From the NCBI RefSeq assembly GCF_009866965.1, contig NZ_SPKJ01000002.1, positions 62,001-126,000 of the forward strand: 64,000 bases of DNA, read 5' to 3'. Under the pieces are notes generated by a model. It made no database searches. It was given only the letters and a program-made list of their open reading frames with translations, and was not told where the DNA came from. Position 1 is the first letter of the stretch. The number at the start of each line of letters is the position of its first letter. Positions 7,806-15,783 of the stretch are shown piece by piece. Source of the stretch: Propylenella binzhouense (GTDB lineage Bacteria; Pseudomonadota; Alphaproteobacteria; Rhizobiales; Afifellaceae). Position numbers and translations under genes: made by a program.

Positions 7806-9620
7806 ATGAAGTTCGAAGGTTTTCAGGTAACGAACTTCCGAAACGTGATTGATTCCGGCTGGATCAACGCCAATCAAATCACTGCGTTTGTTGGGCAGAA
7901 CGAGGCTGGAAAGAGCAATCTCTTCGAGGCGCTATACTGTCTGAACCCCATCGATGACGCGACCTATGATCTCGATGAAGATTGGCCGGTCGATAAGTGG
8001 GAGGGACGAAAGGACGCCAAGGGGAAGCGAGTTTGCTGGGCATTGTTCTCTCTCGATGGGGACGAGATAGAAGCGCTTTATGAGTATGCCGCCATCAAGC
8101 CCGAGGCACCGGCCGAGGGCTCGGAAGGAGGCGAAGGCAAATCCCCTGCCAAAGTCTCGCTCCCGACAGAGGCGAAGGTCTCACTGGCGAAAGCCTATGG
8201 ATATCGGACGGACTTCCATCTGCGTGGGTTCGATGACGGCATCCTAGACGAGGACAAAGCAGCGGAGTGGATGCAGGAGCACACGCCCAATTTTGTTTAC
8301 ATCCGCGATTATGAGATGTCCGGTGCCCAAATCGAACTCGATCAGCTAAAGCAACGTCTCGACAAGGCTGGCGGGCAGCGCCACAAACTTCCCAATGAGG
8401 ACCAGACAATCCTCATAATTCTCGATCTCGCCAACATCGAACTGCAGGACTTTCTCAAGAAAGGGCAGTCGTCCGAGGGTCGTACGATCCGATCCTTCGA
8501 TAAGCGCTCGGCGTCGAGGTACCTCACCCAGCAATTCGCTCACCTCTGGCAACAAAAGGACGTGTCGTTCGATATTGAGATTGATGGGCCAACGCTGAAT
8601 ATCTTTGCGGAGGACGCAGGAATAGGAATGCCGGTGCGACTGCACCGTCGCTCAACGGGCTTTCGCTGGTACGTCTCTTTTGCATGGAAATTTACTCATG
8701 CGACAAACGGTGATTTTAAAGATTGTGTCCTCCTCCTCGAAGAGCCGGGGGTGCACCTCCATTTCACAGGCCAACGGGACTTGCTCAAGGTGTTCGAGCG
8801 GCTCGCAGAGCACAACACCATTCTTTACACCACGCATCTCGCTTCCATGGTGGATCAAGCCCACCCGGAGCGGGTCCGGATCATCGAAAGTCGAGACAAT
8901 CATGTTGCGGTCACACAGGGCATTGTAAGCTCGCAACGCGCGCCGATGGCAGTGATTGAGCAAAGCCTTGGCCTTACCGGCGACCACAGCGGCATCCTCG
9001 GGAGCCGGCAGGTGATGGTTGTCGAGGGCGGCGGCGATGCGGTGGTCCTGCACAAGCTGTCAGGCTTGCTTAAAGCCGCCGGGAGAGAGGGGTTGTCGGA
9101 CAAGATACACCTTTGGCCGGCCGACGGCGCTTCCAAAACCCCGATGTATGCCGGATTTGCCATCGGCCAGGGTTGGGATGCGGGCGTACTCCTTGACAGC
9201 GATGAGGCCGGCAACAAGGCGAGGGCGAAGATTGATGAACTCTATGTGTCCAAGATGGCCGCGGACAGTGGGCAGAAGTTCAGGACAATCATGCTCGGTA
9301 AGGCAGCTGGAACGAAGCAGACGGACTTCGCAATCGAGGACCTGTTTCCGCCCAAATTCTTTATCGACTGCGTGAACGAGATCTACGGCATAGCCATTAA
9401 GCCAGAGGACCTCCCAGAGGACGGCTCCGACATGATCAGCAAGAAGGTCGAGCACGTCTTGAAGATGAGGCACGGCCATACGCAACTCGATAAGAAGCGC
9501 ATCATGGGCGAGATGTGGAGACAATTCGACACTTGGAAGTCGGTTGATGATCTCCCGGCACATACGGCCGGTCGAGCTGAGAAGGTGTTCAAGGCCATCA
9601 ACGAAGCCTTTGGGGACTAG
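7806..9620 (+). CDS. OLD family ATP-dependent endonuclease (AAA ATPase plus Toprim)
   Basis: A 604-residue SMC/RecF-like ATPase with a C-terminal Toprim nuclease domain. Walker A is GQNEAGKS (residues 30-37); Walker B is CVLLLEEPG near residue 310, followed by the H-loop TTHLAS. Toprim residues are Glu407 in VVEGGGDA and the Asp464-x-Asp466 pair in DSDEAG. OLD proteins cut DNA and several act in anti-phage defence. There is no adjacent UvrD-like helicase, so this is a solitary OLD rather than a Gabija pair. AAGGGGGG precedes ATG 7806. Base composition is visibly more AT-rich than the flanking metabolic genes, pointing to separate acquisition. Confidence 0.85.
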   Translation: MKFEGFQVTNFRNVIDSGWINANQITAFVGQNEAGKSNLFEALYCLNPIDDATYDLDEDWPVDKWEGRKDAKGKRVCWALFSLDGDEIEALYEYAAIKPEAPAEGSEGGEGKSPAKVSLPTEAKVSLAKAYGYRTDFHLRGFDDGILDEDKAAEWMQEHTPNFVYIRDYEMSGAQIELDQLKQRLDKAGGQRHKLPNEDQTILIILDLANIELQDFLKKGQSSEGRTIRSFDKRSASRYLTQQFAHLWQQKDVSFDIEIDGPTLNIFAEDAGIGMPVRLHRRSTGFRWYVSFAWKFTHATNGDFKDCVLLLEEPGVHLHFTGQRDLLKVFERLAEHNTILYTTHLASMVDQAHPERVRIIESRDNHVAVTQGIVSSQRAPMAVIEQSLGLTGDHSGILGSRQVMVVEGGGDAVVLHKLSGLLKAAGREGLSDKIHLWPADGASKTPMYAGFAIGQGWDAGVLLDSDEAGNKARAKIDELYVSKMAADSGQKFRTIMLGKAAGTKQTDFAIEDLFPPKFFIDCVNEIYGIAIKPEDLPEDGSDMISKKVEHVLKMRHGHTQLDKKRIMGEMWRQFDTWKSVDDLPAHTAGRAEKVFKAINEAFGD

Positions 9621-9641
9621 CTCCTCACAGCGGGTAAGGGC

Positions 9642-10103
9642 TCACGTGCCGGTTGGCGCAGCGCCGGCGCAGCTGATGGTGCGCTCCCTCGCTCTCGAAG
9701 GGCTTACGGCAGCGGAGGCGGGCCCTGGCCATTCCGGTCTCCTCCGGTAATCTGAGGAGACCGGCCACGCGATCACGGGGACCGGCGCTGTCTCGCAAAG
9801 CGCCGTGAATGCCGCGCCAGCCTCGGCCTTTGGCACGATCACGGCGGCGAGACCTCGGCCGGCACGGGCCGCCATGTGGGCGGCGTGCCAAGGCGTCCCC
9901 AGTCCGTTGACGCGCGCGCGGACCGGCACAAATGCGAGGTCCGAGCGCAAGGCCGCACGGCCCGCGCCCTTTGCGTCGGCTGCCACCGCATCCTCGAGAT
10001 CGAGGATCGCTGCGTCGGCGCCGGCGGCCGTCGCCTTCCCGAAGCGTTCGGGACGGTCGGCAGGCAGGAACAGCGCGGCGGTGAAATTCAGCGACCCGCC
10101 CAT
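9642..10103 (-). pseudogene. Truncated CitE/HpcH-type CoA-ester lyase
   Basis: The first 112 codons encode the N-terminal half of a citrate-lyase-beta-like TIM barrel: LFLPADRPERF, then AAILDLEDAV, then RVNGLGTPWHAAHM and VIVPKAE. After VPVIA (base 9768) the similarity stops and the frame continues in unrelated sequence to a stop at 9642. Members are about 280-290 residues, so the C-terminal half with further metal and CoA ligands is gone. The ATG at 10103 overlaps the stop of the hydratase gene (TGATG). Family members cleave citramalyl-CoA or malyl-CoA. The breakpoint adjoins an 11-bp inverted repeat. Confidence 0.75.
9734..9764. repeat. 11-bp perfect inverted repeat at the lyase breakpoint
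   Basis: CCGGTCTCCTC and GAGGAGACCGG are separated by 9 bases. It starts 114 bases after the OLD gene and ends 4 bases before the point where the lyase homology breaks off. It could be a terminator for the OLD gene, although no T-run follows, or a terminal repeat left by the rearrangement. Confidence 0.6.
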
Positions 10104-10957
10104 CACCACGTGGCCTCTGCAGCCATGGAAACCGGCCCGCGGTCGCGAGCGGTCCACAGCACCAACCCGTCGCCCTCGGCCCTGGCATGCAACGCAACGG
10201 TGTCCGTATCGAACAAGGGTGCGAGGCCGCGGAAGCTGAAGCGCCGGGGCGGCGCTCCCCGAAGCTTGGTGGCAAAATTGCGTAAGAGCGCCGCCTGCAT
10301 CGGCCCGTGGACGACGAGCGCCGGATAGCCCTCGACCTCGGTGGCGTACGACCGATCATAGTGAATGCGATGGGCGTTGAAGGTCAAAGCGGAATAGCGG
10401 AACAACAGGGGCGCGCCGACCGCCACGGGCTCGACGAACGCACCTGATTCCGCAGCGGGCGGCGACTTCCCCGCGCCGCCTGAATCGGCCCCGCGATAGA
10501 CGATGTCCTGCCGCTCATCAATGGCGAGCACGCCGTTCGCCTCGATCCTGTGAGCCACGGTGACGAAGCAGAGCGGGCCCGTGCGCCCCTCCTTCAACGA
10601 CACGTCCGCGACGCGGGACACACGTCGCACCAAATCGCCGACCTTGAGATCGTGGTGGAAAGTGAGTGCGCCGCCGGCCCACATTCGCCGCGGCAGAGGC
10701 ACAGGCGGCAGGAAGCCGCCGCGTGCGGGATGCCCGTCCGGGCCGAGCCCCGCCGTGGCGACCGCGGGCTGGGCGAGGCAGAAGTGGATGAGCTGCGGCG
10801 CCGCCGCGCCATGGGCGGGCGGGGCGCCTGGCATGTCGAGCATGGCGTGATATTTGCGCGCGAGCTCCTCGCTGAGGATTTCGGAGCCGGTATCCTCGCG
10901 GCCGACCCAGGATTTGAGGTGATCCATGTCGATCAGGGGCCGATCCGGCGCGGACAT
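10103..10957 (-). CDS. MaoC/FAS1-like acyl-CoA hydratase (itaconyl- or mesaconyl-CoA hydratase type)
   Basis: A 284-residue double hot-dog hydratase. The N-terminal half carries GRRMWAGG-like FLPPVPLPRRMWAGG and LTFHHDLKVGDLV; the C-terminal half carries LFRYSALTFNAHRIHYDR, with the hydratase His and the PALVVHGPMQA motif. This layout and length fit the itaconyl-CoA/mesaconyl-CoA hydratases (Ich/Mch-like) rather than short single-domain MaoC proteins. It overlaps the truncated CoA-lyase gene downstream and directly follows the acyl-CoA dehydrogenase fragment, so it is the only intact gene of a broken CoA-ester pathway. Substrate is inferred from neighbours. Confidence 0.75.
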   Translation of the reverse strand: MSAPDRPLIDMDHLKSWVGREDTGSEILSEELARKYHAMLDMPGAPPAHGAAAPQLIHFCLAQPAVATAGLGPDGHPARGGFLPPVPLPRRMWAGGALTFHHDLKVGDLVRRVSRVADVSLKEGRTGPLCFVTVAHRIEANGVLAIDERQDIVYRGADSGGAGKSPPAAESGAFVEPVAVGAPLLFRYSALTFNAHRIHYDRSYATEVEGYPALVVHGPMQAALLRNFATKLRGAPPRRFSFRGLAPLFDTDTVALHARAEGDGLVLWTARDRGPVSMAAEATW

Positions 10958-11112
10958 CAGTAGGACCTCGGCATGCCGAGCACATGCTCGGCCAGATAGG
11001 ACAGGATAAGGTTCGCGGAGATCGGCGCCACCTGAAAGAGCCGCCTCTCGCGGAACTCGCGTTCCACGTCATACACCTCGGCGAAGCCGAACCCGCCATA
11101 GGTCTGGATGCA
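10957..11112 (-). pseudogene. C-terminal fragment of an acyl-CoA dehydrogenase
   Basis: The last 51 codons read IQTYGGFGFAEVYDVEREFR, then LFQVAPISANLILSYLAEHVLG. This is the standard C-terminus of flavin-dependent acyl-CoA dehydrogenases, including the QxxGGxGF FAD-contact motif. Upstream of 11112 the similarity ends abruptly and no start codon belongs to it; about 330 residues are missing. It is immediately followed by the hydratase gene, whose start lies at its stop codon, so it was once the upstream gene of that operon. Confidence 0.75.
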
Positions 11113-11136
11113 GGTTGGCCAGCGCCCGGAGCGGCG

Positions 11137-11259
11137 GACGCCGCCATCATTGTGACGGAACACGGCATCGCAGACCTGCGCACGCCCACGCTCGCGCAGC
11201 GGCCCGAAGCCTTGATTGCCATCGCCGATCCCGCCTTTCGCGATGACTTGCACGAAAGG
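11137..11259 (+). pseudogene. C-terminal fragment of a family I CoA-transferase / acetyl-CoA hydrolase
   Basis: The plus strand encodes DAAIIVTEHGIADLRTPTLA followed by QRPEALIAIADPAFRDDLHE. This is the conserved C-terminal block (VTEYGVADLRGLS, RAxALIxIAHPxFR) of acetyl-CoA hydrolase/4-hydroxybutyrate CoA-transferase proteins. The preceding 400-odd residues are missing. It is joined head-on to the acyl-CoA dehydrogenase fragment within about 25 bases, so a deletion or inversion has brought two gene ends together. After 11259 the frame runs on in unrelated sequence. Confidence 0.7.
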
Positions 11260-11641
11260 GGGCACTCGGGCGCCTGGTCTGGGGCGAGAAACGGGACGGC
11301 TGCGGCTCACTCCCAAGAACCCTCGGCGAAACGCGCACGCGCAGCCCTGAACTTTTGGGCGCGATCGCCCGCGTGGGTCAGGAACCTTAAGAGGGCAAAA
11401 TTACGAAGCGTGTGGGCGTCACTCCCGGGGGGCCTTGCCTTCCTGACTGCCGCGGTCCGGATGCTCTTCCCGCCCTGATAATGGCCGCCGCCCCGCTCGG
11501 CGGGAAATACCATCCGGCGGCACAAAGGCGCGGTCTCCTCCAACACGACCGAATCCGGCAAGCGAGCCGCGGAAAACGAGGAAATACGGCGAATCGGCTC
11601 CGCTAGCATCCTTGCCGCGCAGTGCGCGAGAGGAGCCGAGC
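11260..11641. other. Non-coding stretch before the first methylaspartate ammonia-lyase
   Basis: I see no credible gene or named repeat here. It must hold the promoter of the gene starting at 11642, whose ribosome-binding site GAGGAG lies at about 11630. No clear -35/-10 pair stands out. Confidence 0.4.
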
Positions 11642-12901
11642 GTGAAGATCAAGGACGTGGTATTCGCAACGGGGCAATCGAGCTTTGTCCATACGGACCG
11701 CGCCGCCATCCGCCAGGGCGCCAGGCCGAACGGCTATCTCTTCGACGGCAAGCCCGTGATCCCCGGCTTCGACACCATCGTCCAGCCGGCCGGGATCGCT
11801 TCGGTCATGCTCGTCCTCGATGACGACATCGTTGCGCTCGGGGATTGCGCCGACGTGATCCTCGCCGGCTATGCCGGGCGCGACCGGCCCTTCAAGCCCG
11901 CCGAGCAGGAGAAGGTTCTCGACGAGGTGATCGCGCCGCGCCTTGTCGGCCGCAGCCTCGACAGCTTCAAGGACCTCGCGACCGAATTCGACGCGCTCCG
12001 AGTCGATGGCGAGCCGCTCCACATGGCCGTCCGCTATGGCGTCACCCAGGCGCTCCTCGATGCCGTCGCGCTCTCCCGCCGCGAGCAGATGGCCGAGGTG
12101 GTGGCCCGCGAATACGGCCAGACGATCGCCCCGCGCCGCCTGCGCATCCTCTCCTCCTGCATGCGCGACAACTACAATCTCCACGACCGGATGATCCTGA
12201 AGCGGGCCGATATCCTGCCCCATTCCTCGTTCGGCGAGATCGACCGCCATATCGGCCGCGACGGCCAGATCTTCCTCGATTACGTCACGAAATTCCGAAA
12301 GCGCGTCCAGGCGATCGGCGCGCCGGATTACAGGCCCCAGCTCCATTTCGACGTCTATGGCAGCATCGGCGAGCTCTTCGACAATGATCCGGAGCGCGTT
12401 GCCGATTATCTTGGCAAGGTCGCCGCGGCCGTCGCGCCCTATGATCTGATGATCGAATCTCCCTTCGTAGTCGATGCCCTCGAGCCGCAGATCGAGATCT
12501 TCGGCCGGCTTCGCGATGCTCTGAAGCGGAAGGGCATCAGGACCATCATCATCGCCGACGAGTGGTGCAATACGCTCGAGGATATCCGCGCCTGGGCCGA
12601 TGCCGGCACGACCGACATGGTTCAGATCAAGACTCCGGACCTCGGCGGCATCAACAATACGATAGAAGCGGTCATCTACTGCAACGAGGCCGGAATGGAT
12701 GCCTATCTCGGCGGCACCGCCAACGAGACGCAGCAATCTTCCCGCATCACCACCCATATCGGCCTTGCCACCCGCCCCGCCTTCCTGCTTTCCAAGCCCG
12801 GCATGGGCGGCGACGAGAGCTTCGCCCTTCAGGTCAACGAGATGAACCGGACCATTGCCCTCCTGAAGCACAGGCACAGTCCCTGGCTCGCCGCCGCCTG
12901 A
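11642..12901 (+). CDS. mal: Methylaspartate ammonia-lyase, paralogue 1
   Basis: A 419-residue enolase-superfamily enzyme that would eliminate ammonia from L-threo-3-methylaspartate to give mesaconate. Expected residues of the Citrobacter enzyme are present: His194 in ILPHS, the metal ligands Asp237 (HFDVYG), Glu272 (IESPF) and Asp306 (IADEW), and the catalytic Lys330 in VQIKTPD. The C-terminal GGTANETQQSSRI loop is also conserved. GTG 11642 follows GAGGAG. It is 29 bases upstream of a creatinase-fold hydrolase. A second, clearly diverged copy lies at 17263-18510, so the two may use different amino acids. No glutamate mutase is nearby. Confidence 0.88.
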   Translation: MKIKDVVFATGQSSFVHTDRAAIRQGARPNGYLFDGKPVIPGFDTIVQPAGIASVMLVLDDDIVALGDCADVILAGYAGRDRPFKPAEQEKVLDEVIAPRLVGRSLDSFKDLATEFDALRVDGEPLHMAVRYGVTQALLDAVALSRREQMAEVVAREYGQTIAPRRLRILSSCMRDNYNLHDRMILKRADILPHSSFGEIDRHIGRDGQIFLDYVTKFRKRVQAIGAPDYRPQLHFDVYGSIGELFDNDPERVADYLGKVAAAVAPYDLMIESPFVVDALEPQIEIFGRLRDALKRKGIRTIIIADEWCNTLEDIRAWADAGTTDMVQIKTPDLGGINNTIEAVIYCNEAGMDAYLGGTANETQQSSRITTHIGLATRPAFLLSKPGMGGDESFALQVNEMNRTIALLKHRHSPWLAAA

Positions 12902-12930
12902 TCCCGTTCCGCCCTCGACAAGGACCGCCA

Positions 12931-14076
12931 ATGCCCGCTTTCCCCAAGGAAGAATTCCTCGGACGGGTCGACGAGACCAAGCGCCGGATGGATGCCGCCG
13001 GCATGGATTGCCTGGTGGTGATCGACGCCGCGAACATCTTCTATCTGAGCGGCTTCGACGCCCATTCGGCTTATGTCCCGCAGGCTCTGGTCGTCATCGC
13101 CGGCGAAGAGGAGCCGCGCCTGATCGTGCGGGACATGGACGTTCCCGGCGACACCGCCTTCATGGCGGCGAAGCACATCCACGGCTATCCGGAGGACTAT
13201 ATCGCCCATCCGCGCAGCCATCCGTACGACCATTTCGGCGATCTCTTCCGCGCCTGGGGCATCGCGTCGAAGCGGATCGGCGTCGAGCTCTCCCAGCTCG
13301 ACGTGGTGAGCTGGGGCCGTCTGCAGCAGGCCCTCCCCAATGTCCGCTGGCCCGATGCCGACGGCCTCGTCACGTGGCAGCGCCTGATCAAGTCGCCGGC
13401 CGAGCTGGCCTATATGAAACAGGCCGGCCAGATCGCCGACGCCGCCATGCGCGTCGCGATCGAGAAGAGCGTCGTCGGCGCACGCGAATGCGATGTCGGC
13501 GCCGAGGTGATGGCAGCCCAGATTCGCGGTCTGCCGGAATTCGGCGGCGACCGGCCAGTCACGCCCCACATGCCCTCCGGTTGCCCGCGCGTCGCCGCTC
13601 CGCATCTCGCCTGGACCGACGCGAAGCTCGCACCGGGCACGGTCACCAATGTCGAGCTCGGGGGCTTCCGCCACCGCTACGTCACCGGCCTCTCCCGCAC
13701 CATCGTCCAGGGCACGCCCGAGGAGCGGCTGCAGCGCCTCCACCTGGCGACGAAGGAAGCGGTCGATACCGTCTTCGACAGCGTCCGTCCCGGCTGGACC
13801 TGCGAGGAGGTCGAGGCGCTTTTCCGCAAGACCACGCGCAAGCACGGCTTCGAGAAGAAGTCCCGCGTCGGCTACGCGATCGGCATCGATTGGACCGAGA
13901 AGACCGCGAGCCTCCGGCCAGGCGACCTCACCGTCCTCAAGCCGGACATGACGTTCCACCTCATGGCGGGCATGTGGTACGACAGCTGGGGCTATGTGCT
14001 GAGCGAGGCCTTCCGGGTCACGGAAGGCGGCATCGAGAGCTTCAGCAGGCTGCCGCGCGACCTCTTCGTCAAATAG
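12931..14076 (+). CDS. Creatinase-fold M24 hydrolase lacking metal ligands (ectoine hydrolase DoeA-like)
   Basis: A 381-residue protein with an N-terminal creatinase domain (to about residue 150) and a C-terminal pita-bread domain. The usual five metal ligands of M24 aminopeptidases are mostly replaced: the first Asp site is Glu242 in NVELGG, the second is in TGLSRT without Asp, the GHGIG His is Tyr315 in VGYAIG, and the EPG Glu is lost in TFHLMAG; only the last Glu (LSEAFRVT) remains. This fits creatinase and ectoine hydrolase DoeA, which cleave C-N bonds without metal. DoeB is absent, so the substrate is open. It starts 29 bases after the ammonia-lyase. Confidence 0.75.
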   Translation: MPAFPKEEFLGRVDETKRRMDAAGMDCLVVIDAANIFYLSGFDAHSAYVPQALVVIAGEEEPRLIVRDMDVPGDTAFMAAKHIHGYPEDYIAHPRSHPYDHFGDLFRAWGIASKRIGVELSQLDVVSWGRLQQALPNVRWPDADGLVTWQRLIKSPAELAYMKQAGQIADAAMRVAIEKSVVGARECDVGAEVMAAQIRGLPEFGGDRPVTPHMPSGCPRVAAPHLAWTDAKLAPGTVTNVELGGFRHRYVTGLSRTIVQGTPEERLQRLHLATKEAVDTVFDSVRPGWTCEEVEALFRKTTRKHGFEKKSRVGYAIGIDWTEKTASLRPGDLTVLKPDMTFHLMAGMWYDSWGYVLSEAFRVTEGGIESFSRLPRDLFVK

Positions 14077-14383
14077 CGCCGCGCCGAACTTGCTCATGGT
14101 TCCAGACTGGTCCCCCGTCGCAGCCGAGATCGAATTCGGCCCGCCAAGGGTCTATCAGCGCGACGCGCCCGCCGCGCCCGGCCCCCAGCCGGTGCCATGT
14201 CCCGACAATCTTCCGGTCGGTCCCCACAGCGCTTGGCCGGCGTTTGCAGGCTCTCGTGACCACGCTGTATCGCTCGACGGAGCGCCTCTGTCGTCGTGGC
14301 GCTGCCGTGCAGAACCTGGCCCATGATCCCTCTCGGAGCGTCGGCGCGGTTCGACTGATTTCTCCCCCTTCCGGGCTGAACCC
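14077..14383. other. Gap between convergent hydrolase and aminotransferase genes
   Basis: The 307 bases separate two converging transcription units. I see no gene, repeat or convincing hairpin with a T-run. Confidence 0.4.
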
Positions 14384-15769
14384 CTACCGGCCGAGATCCT
14401 TCGCGACCTTGTCGACCGCCCGCTTGGTCATCGCGACGAGTTGGTCGATCTCGCCCCGGGTGATGATCAGCGGCGGGGCGAAGCCGAGGATGTCGCCGTT
14501 CGGCATGGCCCGGGCGATCAGCCCTTCCTCGAGCGCCGCCGCGGAGACCTTGGCACCGACGCCGAGTGCGGGATCGAACGGCGTCTTCTCATCCGGGTCA
14601 GCGGCGAATTGGAGGGCCGCGAGGAGTCCGACGCCGCGAACCTCGCCGACCAGGGGATTGTGGTCGAAGGCATCGTGCAGCGCCGCCTGCAGATAGGCGC
14701 CCGTCTCGCGGGCGTTCCTTGTCAGATCCTCCCTGTCGACGATGTCGAGATTGGCATTGGCCGCCGCCGCGCAGAGCGGATGGGCGGAATAGGTCCAGCC
14801 ATGACCGATCGCGCCGAACTTGTCGTTGCCCTCCTCGATGACCGACCAGACCTTCTCGCCGATGATGCTGCCGGACAGCGGCAGATAGGCCGAGGTCACG
14901 CCTTTGGCGATGGTGATGATGTCCGGCCGGATATCGTAGGTGTGGCAGCCGAAATATTCCCCCGTCCGGCCGAAGGCGGTCACCACCTCGTCGGCGATGA
15001 GCAGCACGTCGTGCGCGGCGAGAACCTTCTGGATCTCCTCCCAGTACCCCTCCGGAGGCGGCACGATGCCGCCGGTGCCGAGCACCGGCTCGCCGATGAA
15101 GGCGGCGACCGTCTCCGGTCCTTCGGCGCGGATCAGCGCATCGAGCTCGTCCGCGAGCCGGCGCGAGAAGGCCCGCTCGGTCTCGCCAGGCTTGCCGGCG
15201 CGCCAGTAATGCGGCGTCCCGGTGTGCAGCACGCGGCCGAGCGGCAGGTCGAAATGGTTCTGGAAGCCGGGCAGGCCGGTCAGGCTCCCGGTCATCAGGC
15301 CGGAGCCGTGATAGCCGCGCCGGCGGGAGATGATCTTCTTCTTCTCCGGCCGGCCGAGGACGTTGTTGTAGTACCAGACCAGCTTGATGTTGGTCTCGTT
15401 GGCGTCCGAGCCGGACAGGCCGTAATAGACTCGGCTCATCCCCATCCCGGCCTTCCGCACGATGCGCTCGGAGAGCCGGATGATCTGGTCGTTCGAGTGG
15501 CCGACATAGGTGTGATAGTAGGCGAGCTGCTTGGCCTGCTCGTAGATCGCGGTCGCCATCTCGTGCCGCCCGTAGCCGACATTGACGCAGTAGAGCCCGG
15601 CGAAGCCGTCGATGCTCCTCCGCCCGTCGCGATCCTCGACGTAGACGCCTTTGCCGCCCGTCATGATCCGGTTGGGGATCTCGCCTCGCGCGAACTGAGC
15701 CGCATGGGTCGAGGGGTGGAACACATGCGCGCGGTCGATGACGGAAAGGTCGTTGATGCTCTGATCCAT
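14384..15769 (-). CDS. Class III (omega) aminotransferase
   Basis: A 461-residue PLP enzyme of the aspartate aminotransferase III family. Visible motifs are SGSDANETNIK (phosphate binding), RRRGYHGSGL, the LLIADEVVTAFGRTG block with the PLP-N1 Asp, and the Schiff-base Lys in TIAKGVTSAYLP. Length and the FHPSTH N-terminus resemble the DoeD-type and pyruvate-dependent omega-aminotransferases. It would move an amino group from an omega-amine or diamino acid to a keto acid, giving an aldehyde for the aldehyde dehydrogenase encoded 14 bases upstream. It is third in the minus-strand operon that starts with the second methylaspartate ammonia-lyase. Confidence 0.88.
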   Translation of the reverse strand: MDQSINDLSVIDRAHVFHPSTHAAQFARGEIPNRIMTGGKGVYVEDRDGRRSIDGFAGLYCVNVGYGRHEMATAIYEQAKQLAYYHTYVGHSNDQIIRLSERIVRKAGMGMSRVYYGLSGSDANETNIKLVWYYNNVLGRPEKKKIISRRRGYHGSGLMTGSLTGLPGFQNHFDLPLGRVLHTGTPHYWRAGKPGETERAFSRRLADELDALIRAEGPETVAAFIGEPVLGTGGIVPPPEGYWEEIQKVLAAHDVLLIADEVVTAFGRTGEYFGCHTYDIRPDIITIAKGVTSAYLPLSGSIIGEKVWSVIEEGNDKFGAIGHGWTYSAHPLCAAAANANLDIVDREDLTRNARETGAYLQAALHDAFDHNPLVGEVRGVGLLAALQFAADPDEKTPFDPALGVGAKVSAAALEEGLIARAMPNGDILGFAPPLIITRGEIDQLVAMTKRAVDKVAKDLGR

Positions 15770-15783
15770 GGCTCTGCTTTCGG

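Noticed and set aside
7806-9620. Gabija anti-phage system
   Set aside because: The OLD nuclease is present, but there is no UvrD-like helicase (GajB) gene beside it.
11603-12931. Long minus-strand frame over the first methylaspartate ammonia-lyase
   Set aside because: Shadow of the real gene on the plus strand; no recognisable motifs. The same holds for the long plus-strand frames over 14441-15976, 16831-18537 and 19208-20983.
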